Shown here: positions 21,548 to 31,915 of the stretch, piece after piece
Position numbering within the stretch: position 1 is the stretch's first letter
Layout: the number at the start of each line of letters is the position of its first letter
DNA from: Isoetes taiwanensis
Lineage: Eukaryota > Streptophyta > Lycopodiopsida > Isoetales > Isoetaceae
Direction: 5' to 3'
DNA length: 64,000 bases
Assembly: GCA_021234155.1 (NCBI GenBank)
Contig: JAJEKV010000278.1
Location: 126,001-190,000 of the forward strand
The notes under the pieces: generated by a model
What the model was told of the DNA's origin: nothing
Databases searched by the model: none
What the model saw: only the letters and a program-made list of their open reading frames with translations
Position numbers and translations under genes: made by a program

Positions 21548-21836
21548 GGCATGTGGGATAATTGGATGTGGCCCCACTTATATTAAATAAGTGGCCTAGG
21601 ATATCCACATGGATAAATGTGTACACATGGATAAATGTGTACACATTGACACACACATGGATAAGTGTGCACATGAGCAAATGTGCCCATAATTAAATGC
21701 ACACACCTTGCAAGTTGCCCCCTAGGGTGCTACTTGCTCGGCTACACGTCGGCGTACACGTCAATCGAGATGGCGTGTATGCATGACGAGGCAGTACAGT
21801 ATACGTCTAGGACCTATACTGTGCTGGAACGTCACA

Positions 21837-21850
21837 TTCTCCCCACCTTG
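21837..21850 (-). other. Polypurine tract of retrotransposon B
   Basis: The minus strand reads CAAGGTGGGGAGAA directly before the LTR's TGTGACG. This is the expected place and composition of the plus-strand primer, and it fixes the orientation of element B. Confidence 0.8.
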
Positions 21851-23350
21851 AAATGATGCTGTCCGCAGCATCGTGGGTCTCCCCACCTTGGGATCTTCTT
21901 AACCTGCAATCAACTTGATGCATACAATTTATTATTATTATACTTACACAATTATTAGAATTACTCTAAGGTAATGTTTAAGACATTACTGTACTATTTC
22001 ATTATCCAATTAACTTATCTCTTCATACTTAACCAACGCCAGGTAATTACTAACCTTACTTAATACAACATTTAAGTTTATCAAAGTTTATCAATTTCAT
22101 ACAAAATTTACACTTCCAAGGTACTCTTCATCCCTTGCAACACGTTTTAACAAAATTCGTGTTGCAAGTCTTTGCACCTTGAAATCCTGCATTAATTTTA
22201 CAATATCTATAATTACATATTTACTAGCTTACACAAGATTTAAGCGATTAGTTCAATGGTAGAAATCACAACTACTCTAGAACTATCTATACAAGTGCTC
22301 GTGATGCGACTCCCTGCCAGTTCTTCGTTCTCATTGGCCTCCTGGATTCACACCACACTAGAATATTAATGTAAAGTTGGTTATAAGGGAACCACCCCAT
22401 CTATCTACATGAATGCATGACAATCTCCCAGCGTAGGAAGAGGATGCTTCTTCCATCGTGGCCGTGGAGACAGCGCCCTATAATGCCTATATGACGCTCA
22501 TGCCTACACCTTTAGTTGCCTGAGACGTGGAGGATAGGGTCCTTCCCGTATTTGGGCGTGAAGGATAGGGTCCTCCCCGTAGGCATTGACTAGAGGTGAT
22601 TTCCTATCAATGCATTCCTGAATGACCTCTTATCTCTCGAGGTTGTCTACTTCCGTGGGACGGAAGTAGACTTAATCTACCTTCCAACTCATTCAAGCAA
22701 AACCGCGGTCATGCCTACAATGACATTACACCACGTCCTAGAGATCACCGTAGTGGTCTCATCATCGGTAATTACGCATGCAACCCATACCTAGCATAGG
22801 TTGCATGCGTAGATTAATCTTAACTACACATGAAATGAATCTAGACATAAATCGGAGATGACCTTGCCGAGCATATCTGCATATCTGCATATCTGACCTT
22901 GTCGATGCAGAGCCTCTTGCTGCTAGAGGGTGTCTTCGTACTTCCTCCACTAACTGTTGCATGTCGGCTAGCATCCGTTAACGTCTTAAGTAAACATTAC
23001 AGTGTTGGACTCCTGCATGATCCTGTTGTACTTCCCTTAATGCATGCAATTATATTAATTACTTTACGGTAATATTTTTATATTAACATTATAGTAGTAT
23101 CGGATACATTACTTCCGATAGTACAATTATATTTACTCTAAGCTTTACAATATTTAACGACTTTTAGATCGCGATTACTTAAACAATAACCCTGATTTAG
23201 ACCTATTGTTACATAGACAAGGTTTTATTTATCATACACAAGAATTAGATGTGCTTCTTATTCCCTTCCTTGGGTCCTGCATTACCCTTGGAAGTATATC
23301 CCTAAGATGCACTTAAGTATATCTGAATTCTATTTTCTATTTATATTTAT
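21851..23350 (-). mobile_element. Degenerate interior of retrotransposon B
   Basis: This AT-rich stretch shares 21970-22500 with the relic at 17.1-17.5 kb. No gag, protease or RT frame can be read. Short local repeats are present, such as the doubled phrase GGATAGGGTCCT near 22530-22570 and CATATCTG repeats near 22878. Confidence 0.6.
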
Positions 23351-23763
23351 AAGGACCCGAGGTCATATAGATATCCTTGGAAGGAATTGCATCCTTGCGA
23401 AGGATTAATTAACATGCTACCTCACATTACCATTGTTATTTAACTTATTTCCCTATGATACATATACGTACAGCAAATTCTATGCAGTTATTAGGATCTA
23501 TATTTAACTTGTCAATAAGACACATTAAAGCTTATTATACATGGGCACACCTTACCTAAGGCTAGGACGCATCCACCCATTGAGCCGGCGTGGAGTAATT
23601 TGGAGATGACTTGGTCGTTGCATTGCTCCCATAGTTTTGCTCCACTTCATTGGTGTAGTTAGCTACTACGTCGGTCTCGCACGTTGAAGGCCTCCTGTGC
23701 ACTAAGGTATCTATCTATCTTATGCTCTATTCGCTTCGGCCATTGCCGGAGTGAACTCTATTC

Positions 23764-24472
23764 TACGGGTCGGTCAATTCGATGCAAGTACGTTCAATCA
23801 TAAGATTGAGCCTTCCCATTTTCTTCGAAAAGAAAATGGTCTTGCACCCCTTCAATGACGTTGTACACAACGCCATATCTATTCTCTCCCCTTAAGAGGT
23901 TATACGCTTCTTACTTAGCGCATTAATTTACTAGCATTAGCTGACATATATAACCATCTAAGATGGATGCACATATTATGTTATCATTTATTTCAATACT
24001 AGAAAAAGTGCCCAGCGTTGCTGGGCTTTTCGTCGGGATAAAATTCCAAAATTTTTTTAAGTTATGGTTGAGATTGTTCTCTTGAAATATTTTATTTATT
24101 GAGTTTAATGGGTCAAACCCTACGGATCGGTCAATTCAATGCAAGTACGTTCAATCATAAGATTGAGCCTTCCCATTTTCTTCGAAAAGAAAATGGTCTT
24201 GCACCCCTTCAATGACGTTGTACACAACGCCATATCTATTCTCTCCCCTTAAGAGGTTATACGCTTCTTTACTTAGCGCATTAATTTACTAGCATTAGCT
24301 GACATATATAACCATCTAAGATGGATGCACATATTATGTTATCATTTATTTCAATACTAGAAAAGTGCCGGCGTTCTTTGGGCTTTTAAATCGGATAAAA
24401 TTCCAAAATTTTTTTAAGTTATGGTTGAGATTGTTCTCTTGAAATATTTTATTTATTGAGTTTAATGGGTCG
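23764..24472 (-). repeat. Two tandem ~357-bp units each with a Helitron-type 3' terminus
   Basis: Units 23764-24120 and 24121-24472 are near-identical. CTAG at 23999-24002 is followed by hairpin GCCCAGCGTTGCTGGGC (24010-24026); read on the minus strand this is a Helitron 3' end with an 11-base tail, the same family as at 8118. In the second unit (CTAG 24357-24360) the hairpin is corrupted (GTGCCGGCGTTCTTTGGGC). The bodies would lie to the right. Confidence 0.7.
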
Positions 24473-25994
24473 CATTACAGTGGCCAAGTCAGTCCTTAGT
24501 AGTACCCATGTTTATATGGCATCCTTACTGCTAGCACCACAGATCAAAGTGCGTGAGCTCATTGCAATAGTTCGGAACTTTATTTGGGCAGGTACGGAGG
24601 AAGGTGCTGTGGTTAAGGTGGCTTGGTCGAAGTGCATCCTTCCAAAATGGGCAGGTGGTCTGGGTATGATGGACTTCTTACTGCAGAGCAAAGTGCTTAT
24701 TTCAAAGTTCATTTGGAGACTTCTGAATGGTGGGGATGACTCTCTGGTTCCGCCTTCTTAGACAAGCTCTTGGTCCTTTGTATCCCTCTAGGCAAGAAGA
24801 AGGTCGGACCAGTCCTACCTTGGGCTTTGTTTGGACTCTGCAGCCTTTTCCAAGCGCTTCTCCATTTTGCGTGGCTTGTTGGCAGCATGGGGAGGGAGTC
24901 GGACATCTTTTTCGGCCATGCCCCTCTATCCACACCCATTGGAGACTCCATGGTGGTGGGCACTGCACGCCTCCGGACCCTTCGGCACCTCCATTGGCAG
25001 CCTCGGTTCATCCCCTTACACAGAGGCGATGGGTTCTTGCGGGAGTTGTCTCTATTCAAGCATGGTATGAGGAGGGTCGCCCTCTTGTCTTGGCCTGAAT
25101 TTGGGGCAAAGTTCCTGCTCTCGTTGGGATGTATCTCTATGGGAGATGGTGAGAAAATTTGCCCCTCATAGTGCAAGTTGGTGCTTTGAAAGGGTGCCAT
25201 GGGACTGTCATAAAAATATTCACAAAGGCAAGCAATTTGTCGGATCGGTTATATCGCCTTCTTTTAGCACCACAACCCCTCCGGTTGCGGATCGTGGCAC
25301 CTACATGTTCCACAACCCACTTTGTGTCAAATGCGTGGCGATGGCTTTGGGATAGGTTGCTCCACCCTAAAGTCTCGCATCTTTGTGGTGGCGGGTTATC
25401 CACAGTGCTCTGGGTTAATGCCTTTCGACATCGCTATGATCCTCGTGATATCTGCGGTATGCCCGCTCGCCTCTCGGACGTTGAGACTCTTGAGCATTGT
25501 CTCTTTGATTGTCCGAGGTTCAACCCGCGTGGTCGGCTACAAGGTTTGTTTAACAATTACCTTTGGACTGCCGATGCATCCTTTTGGCGTCCTATCCCAA
25601 TGGATGGCCTTCAGCTAAACAAAAGGCATTTCACCTTGGTTCCGGTTGGCTCCTATGGTCGATATGGGAGCGTCGCAGACACCACATCTTTCAGGGCATT
25701 TATTCTTCTGCACACAGTGTTATTACAGTGGCCCAGAAAAAGATAGTGACAGCGACTACGAGTGTTCTTCCCTTGACTCGGAAGCTGGTGGATCGTGACG
25801 GATTGGTATCTCGAATTGATTCTTATCATTAGTCTCCTATTCGGAGTAAGTACATTGTGCTCCAGGCTCGTGCTCCTGTGGCATCTTTGTGTGCTTACAC
25901 AGTTAGATGAGACATGTAAACTTTGTACTTTTTCTCTGATTAATAAACTTTTTGGCTTTCGTCCTTCAAAAAAAAAAAAAAAAAAAAAAAAAAA
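24472..25994 (+). pseudogene. LINE 3' end, copy 1 (RT C-terminus and zinc region)
   Basis: It begins abruptly in the C-terminal part of the RT (GRITVAKSVLSSTHVYMASL, FIWAGTEEGAVVKVAW, PKWAGGLGMMDF) and ends with a zinc-binding segment, ETLEHCLFDCPRFNPRGR. An AATAAA at 25942-25947 precedes a poly(A) tract at 25968-25994. The flanks (GGGTC and AAACCCTACGGAT) rejoin to the sequence of the neighbouring unit, so the insertion point is clear. Many frameshifts break this copy. The equivalent stretch in copy 2 keeps a 258-codon frame. Confidence 0.85.
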
Positions 25995-25999
25995 CCCTA

Positions 26000-27791
26000 C
26001 GGATGTAAATACAACTTTTGATAACAAAAGGAGAATAAATGTTTGACAATAATACAACATTTATTATTAAGAAAATGGGGCGTGTTGAGTGCAAATGAAT
26101 GGCAAATGTCTTATGCACAGCATGTCCTTCAAGATGTTCTTATACAATGTTCAATGATTTCTCAATGTTATGATACACAATATGTTTCCAGAAATGTTCG
26201 AGAATTGTAGCAATGTAAGCTTGAGAGAATGCATCATTTGTGGCATTCTATTAAGCTTTCATCATAGAACCTAACAAATCTAGAAAATGTAAAGTTGAAA
26301 TATTATTCTGTATTATTGGTGCACTACAATTGGAATTTAACCCAAAGCCTGAGGCAGCATGAGTACCCCCAGTGGACGGATTTGGTAAAACAGAGGGAAA
26401 AAGAACAATTTATTTTGTACATTTATTATTCTTCAGATTGGCTTACATGATCTGGTATCTAAATGTGACAACATTTAGATACATTTAAATGATGTGGTAT
26501 CATGTAGAAGGATGTGAAATGTGAAATTTTAATAAAATATGAATAGTAATTGAACATGGACTACTTAATGCTGGTGTTTGAAATGGATGTTGCAGGCTTT
26601 TTGATAGTGATACGCTTGCTGCTCTCTTTGTTTGGATCACATACTATATGAAGAAGAATTTTGCCTCAATTAAACATAAAAATTGGCACCATATTATGAG
26701 CAAAACCAAATGAGAATATTTAACCCAAAGCCAGAGGCAGCATGAGTACCCCCAGTGGACGGTTTTGGTAAAACAGATCAAGACATAACCCTGGGTCGCC
26801 GGATGGATTTTCCGATCTTATAAGCCAGTTTTGCAAGCTGGCTTAGGCCAGCGAAAGTTGCTAACCATGGAAGCATTTTGATGGCCCAGGGATGGTTAAT
26901 TGTGAGATGGTTAATTCAAACACAATCACCAACATGAGATTGGAAAAAACCATATCGTAAATCCATGCTTCTATGGTGGATCCCACAGATAAACGTTAAG
27001 TTTTTAGTATCTTTTTTTTCTTTTCTTTTTATAAATGAATAATTACTTGTGGTTGATTGTCCTTGTGTATCAAGATAGCTCTGTCTAGGCTTCCTTATCT
27101 GGACGATAACATAGACGTGGACCATCAACATATGGCCATTATCCATCAAATGATCAGGTAAGTTACTACTTGGTTAGACTTTAACATCAACATTAATTTA
27201 TCAATCAACATTAATTTATCAATGGTTATGGTTGGAAACGTTAAAATGAGTCAGCGGCCAGCGGGTGGGGTAACTGTTTTCGGGAGCGGGCGGGGCTAAC
27301 TGTTTTCAGGTGGGGCTAATTGTTTTCTGTAACTGTTTTCGGGAGTGTTTTATCCGGGCTTCTTGTTGTAACAGGCACTGCATATCAGAAGTGAGAAGCG
27401 GCAGAAGCGGCTGATGTGAAGTCGCCTGAGTAATAGACGGGTTAGTTGAATTGTCTGTCATTTGTAGTTGGTAATTTGGGATTGTGAACTTGTGATATTT
27501 TAAGTTTAATGTTAGCATTGGTAACCATCAGGTCGTCAACCATGTCTTCAAACAAAAGACTTCTTTGGTCGGGTCATAGGGTCTCGTACTCTTTGTGCCT
27601 CTCAAATAACTTTAATTTCTCAATACCTGATTAAAGTTTTTGTTTATTACTGAAGTATCTGCCTGAGGGCCCAAGTATAAGAGTTATGCAGTCAGCAGAG
27701 GTAAAAAGTTAAGAAGATAAATGCCTTGAATCACTCGATCCATTAAATACTTCTGCCTAATTAGGAATATTGTCATTTACGTCTATTCCAG
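26000..27791. other. Non-coding part of duplication copy 1
   Basis: No gene is supported. A 57-bp phrase, TTAACCCAAAGCC onwards to GGTAAAACAG, occurs at about 26337-26393 and 26720-26776. A CATTAATTTATCAATCAA duplication is near 27190-27225. The exon-like frame at about 27377-27420 (acceptor TTGTAACAG, then ALHIRSEKRQKRLM and a stop) is only a possibility. The same content recurs at 32390-34177. Confidence 0.6.
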
Positions 27792-28095
27792 CCTCCAGGA
27801 TGCTGCTGCACCCATGCCACTAAGTGCAGAGGAAGTAGCTGCTAAAGACCCTCCAGGTTCCACAGACAAAGATGTGGATAATCTAATAGGGATTATCAAA
27901 CAAATTGACAAGGATATGATTTTGATGCGAGATGCATTGATTGAATTTGATCGAGGCTTGTTCACTCCAACCATGCACATAACGCAGAGAAAGCTAGATA
28001 TTCGTATAGAACTCGCGAGAGAAAAAGTGATTGCAAAGAAACATGTGCAATCAGTGCGAGAGATGATCCACACATTGGAGTGCATACGTTATTAA
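27792..28095 (+). CDS. Conserved ~100-codon ORF, copy 1, unrecognised
   Basis: After a good acceptor (CTATTCCAG), a frame reads LQDAAAPMPLSAEEVAAK and onwards to a TAA; from its internal ATG it is 93 codons. The product is charged and helical (DNLIGIIKQIDKDMIL, RIELAREKVIAKKHVQ), with no signal peptide or membrane segment. The copy in the second duplication is identical. It could be the last exon of a captured gene or a small transposon protein. The family is not recognised. The opposite-strand ORF over the same bases is taken as a shadow, because the plus frame has balanced, soluble-protein composition and a splice acceptor. Confidence 0.45.
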
Positions 28096-28789
28096 ATTGT
28101 TAGAGTCTGCATGTTGTTCGTACTCTTTTATTATGTTGAACACTATGAGTTATGAATTTATGATATTTGTTTAGAATTCTGCTATTTTTTTACATGATGA
28201 ATTCAAATTGTTGCTGTTCTTAATTGCAGCGTTTAAACATTAAAGATAATGGCATAATTGTCTAATTTGATGTTGGGTTAGTTAGAATTTTCTGGCAGAT
28301 GTAACAGGCACATGGAACCAAATGAGTTGATGGTTCTTAGTGTCCTGTGTGCATGCTGTGATATGCTCGCTATGGACCCGAGGTCATATAGATATCCTTG
28401 GAAGGAATTGCATCCTTGCGAAGGATTAATTAACATGCTACCTCACATTACCATTGTTATTTAACTTATTTCCCTATGATACATATACGTACAGCAAATT
28501 CTATGCAGTTATTAGGATCTATATTTAACTTGTCAATAAGACACATTAAAGCTTATTATACATGCGCACACCTTACCTAAGGCTAGGACGCATCCACCCA
28601 TTGAGCCGGCGTGGATTAATTTGGAGATGACTTGGTCGTTGCATTGCTCCCATAGTTTTGCTCCACTTCATTGGTGTAGTTAGCTACTACGTCGGTCTCG
28701 CACGTTGAAGGCCTCCTGTGCACTAAGGTATCTATCTATCTTATGCTCTATTCGCCCGGCCATTGCGGAGTGAACTCTATTCTGAATTC

Positions 28790-29493
28790 GGTCAATTCGA
28801 TGCAAATACGTTCAATCATAAGATTGAGCCTTCCCATTTTCTTCGAAAAGAAAATGGTCTTGCACCCCTTCAATGACGTTGTACACAACGCCATATCTAT
28901 TCTCTCCCCTTAAGAGGTTATACGCTTCTTACTTAGCGCATTAATTTACTAGCATTAGCTGACATATATAACCATCTAAGATGGATGCACATATTATGTT
29001 ATCATTTATTTCAATACTAGAAAAAAGTGCCGGCGTTCTTTGGGCTTTTTTAAATCGGGATAAAATTCAAATTTTTTTAAGTTATGGTTGAGATTGTTCT
29101 CTTGAAATATTTTATTTATTGAGTTTAATGGGTCAAACCCTACGGATCGGTCAATTCAATGCAAGTACGTTCAATCATAAGATTGAGCCTTCCCATTTTC
29201 TTCGAAAAGAAAATGGTCTTGCACCCCTTCAATGACGTTGTACACAACGCCATATCTATTCTCTCCCCTTAAGAGGTTATACGCTTCTTATACTTAGCGC
29301 ATTAATTTACTAGCATTAGCTGACATATATAACCATCTAAGATGGATGCACATATTATGTTATCATTTATTTCAATACTAGAAAAAGTGCCCAGCGTTGC
29401 TGGGCTTTTCGTCGGGATAAAATTCCAAAATTTTTTTAAGTTATGGTTGAGATTGTTCTCTTGAAATATTTTATTTATTGAGTTTAATGGGTC
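28790..29493 (-). repeat. Copy-2 counterpart of the paired Helitron-terminus units
   Basis: Termini are at 29017-29020 (corrupted hairpin) and 29378-29381 (intact hairpin at 29389-29405). The order of intact and corrupted hairpins is reversed relative to copy 1. Confidence 0.7.
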
Positions 29494-30998
29494 GCATTAC
29501 AGTGGCCAAGTCAGTCCTTAGTAGTACCCATGTTTATATGGCATCCTTACTGCTAGCACCACAGATCAAAGTGCGTGAGCTCATTGCAATAGTTCGGAAC
29601 TTTATTTGGCAAAAGTCACGGAGGAAGGTGCTGTGGTTAAGGTGGCTTGGTCGAAGTGCATCCTTCCAAAATGGGCAGGTGGTCTGGGTATGATGGACTT
29701 CTTACTGCAGAGCAAAGTGCTTATTTCAAAGTTCATTTGGAGACTTCTGAATGGTGGGGATGACTCTCCTGGTTCACGCCTTCTTAGACAAGCTCTTGGT
29801 CACTGTATCCCTCTAGGCAAGAAGGCTGTCAGACCAGTCCTACCTTGGGCTTTGTTTCAGACTCTGCAGCCTTTTCCAAGCGCTTCTCCATTTTTGCGTG
29901 GCTTGTTGGCAGCATGGGAGGCAGTCAGACATCTTTTCTGGCCATGCCCCTCTATCCACACCCTGTTGGAGACTCCATGGTGGTGGGCACCACTGCCTCC
30001 AGACCCTTCAGCACCTCCATTGGCAGCCTCAGTTCATCCCCTTACACAGAGACGATGGGTTCTTGCAGGAGTTGTCTCTATTCAAGCATGGTATGAGGAG
30101 GGTCGCCTACTGTCTTGGCCTGAATTTCAGGCAAAGTTCCTGCTCTCTCGTTGGGATGTATCTCTATGGGAGATGGTCGCAGAAAATTTGCCCCTCATAG
30201 TGCAAGTTGGTGCTGCTGAAAGGGTGCCATGGGACTGTCATAAAAATATTCACAAAGGCAAGCAATTTGTCAGATCAGTATATCGCCTTCTTTTAGCACC
30301 ACAACCCTCCGGTTGCCGGATCGTGGCACCTACATGTTCCACAACCCACTTTGTGTCGTACGTGGCGATGGCTTTGGGATAGGTTGCTCCACCCTAAAGT
30401 CTCTGTACTGTGGTGGCAGGTTATCCACAGGTGCCTGCGGGTTAATGCCTTTCGACATCGCTATGATCCTCGTGATATCTGCGGTATGCCGCTCGCCTCT
30501 CGGACGTTGAGACTCTTGAGCATTGTCTCTTTGATTGTCCCGAGGTTCAACCGCGGGTCACGGCTACAAGGTTTGTTTAACGATTACCTTTGAATTTGCC
30601 GATGCATCCTTTTGGCGCCCTATCCCAATGGATGGCCTTGACTAAACAAAAGGCATTTCACCTTGGTTCCGGTTGGCTCCTATGGTCGATATGGGAGCGT
30701 CGCAGACACCACATCTTTCAGGGCATTTATTCACACCTTATTCCTTAATCTATACCGTACGTAAAGTTCCTCATTTGTGGGGTATGCAAGTACAAAATTT
30801 GCTATACTGTATAACAAGATTCGCAAAATACTATAAGATTTCAAGCGGAATACTATATGGTGTTGATTTCGTACGTGCAAAATACAATTATGAGGGCTCT
30901 CACGCCCCTCGTCACCCCGTGTGAATATGCACCCAAACCAAAGGGGGTTTAAGGGGGATTTTAATTTAAATGTGTTGGACCCAATGGTTGTGTTAATT

Positions 30999-31075
30999 AA
31001 TGTCAATGGTAGTTATGTGTTGGTTGTTAATGTCAATGGTTGTTATGTGTTGGTTGTTATGTGTTGGGGGATTTA
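30999..31075. repeat. Minisatellite
   Basis: About three imperfect units of GTCAATGGTTGTTATGTGTT plus GGTTGTTA. Confidence 0.8.
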
Positions 31076-31769
31076 ATTTTTATATGTTAGATGTTAATGG
31101 TTTGTGTTGCAAAAAATTTTTTTTGGCCCCTTCGGGGCCTTAGGGACATCACCCGGTGTGACAAAAATTTTAGAATTCAAACCAGAAAAAAAAAACTAGA
31201 ATTCATTTGAGGCTTTCATCACCCCTTGTTATTATGCTACATATTGTTACTTCCGCTACAACTATTTCTCTTTCACAATGACACCATTGTTTATCAATCC
31301 ATATGATTTTGGATGCTCCATCTCTAGCTTAAAGGTAATGCATGATTCACCTTATGGTTCGATTAAAGTTCCAAACCTACAATATAAATGCATTCTTGTG
31401 GCCATTGTTTGACTGATCTGCGTGACATGGAAAAGGGCGTGGAATAATTTGCCTGTTATGTGCATAAGAATCTGTTTGTTGATTGAAGCTAAGGGCTGGC
31501 TGCTATGAACAATCTGGCAGCCAGGAATATCCAAGAGTTGGAAGCAAACAGAGGGCCTAAACTTGAATCTGCAGCAAATCTTAGGAACGAAACAAAAGGG
31601 AGTTTTGCAGCGCTACATTGTAGAATCAGGAAATCAATACCTTGTAAAAAAAATCCTTATGCTAACTGAAGAAACATTAAAAAACAAATACCTTTGTAAG
31701 TGTGAGCAAAAAATCCATCTCGTGGTAGTAAAATCCACTCCGGCAATAAGAATCCAAGAGGGCAAGTAC

Positions 31770-31915
31770 ACATGCATATGCACACATGCACACACATGCA
31801 CACATGCACATGCACTTGCACTTGCACATGCACAATACACATGCACATGCACATGAACATGCACATGCATGTGCACATGCATACACATGCGCAGTGTTCA
31901 TGCACAAACACATGC
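31770..31915. repeat. CACATG-rich microsatellite
   Basis: About 145 bases of interrupted ACATGC/CACATG repeats. All ORFs across it, on both strands, are His/Met/Cys repeat artefacts. Confidence 0.9.

Larger units (their letters stand above)
19149..21836 (-). mobile_element. LTR of retrotransposon B, interrupted by a LINE
   Basis: It starts TGTGACGTCCCC and ends GGAACGTCACA, so the ends form an inverted TGTGACG/CGTCACA. A polypurine tract lies next to the right end, so on the minus strand this is the 3' LTR. Subtracting the LINE at about 20419-21547 leaves about 1.56 kb, close to LTR A at 1.84-3.47 kb, with which it shares long blocks. The minus-strand promoter would lie to the left of the LINE. 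Confidence 0.8.
23352..28373. repeat. Tandem segmental duplication, copy 1
   Basis: Starting GGACCCGAGGTCATATAG, this 5.0 kb block is repeated directly from about 28372. Order within the unit: degenerate retroelement DNA, two ~357-bp units ending in Helitron-type termini, LINE 3' end, non-coding DNA, a ~100-codon ORF. At the junction the end of the unit (CGCTATGGA) runs straight into GGACCCGAG with GGA shared, suggesting microhomology-mediated or unequal recombination. Confidence 0.92.

Noticed and set aside
25653-26060. Minus-strand ORF with a Phe run
   Set aside because: It reads the poly(A) tail of a plus-strand LINE in reverse.
27783-28085. 100-codon ORF on the minus strand opposite the conserved ORF
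   Set aside because: Ser/Ile/Cys-rich composition, and it is antisense to a better plus-strand frame that has a splice acceptor.
28340-28373. Helitron 5' end (TCCATAGCG on the minus strand) at the end of the duplicated unit
   Set aside because: The base after the end is not T in either copy, so the Helitron target rule is not met. The border is explained by the duplication joint.
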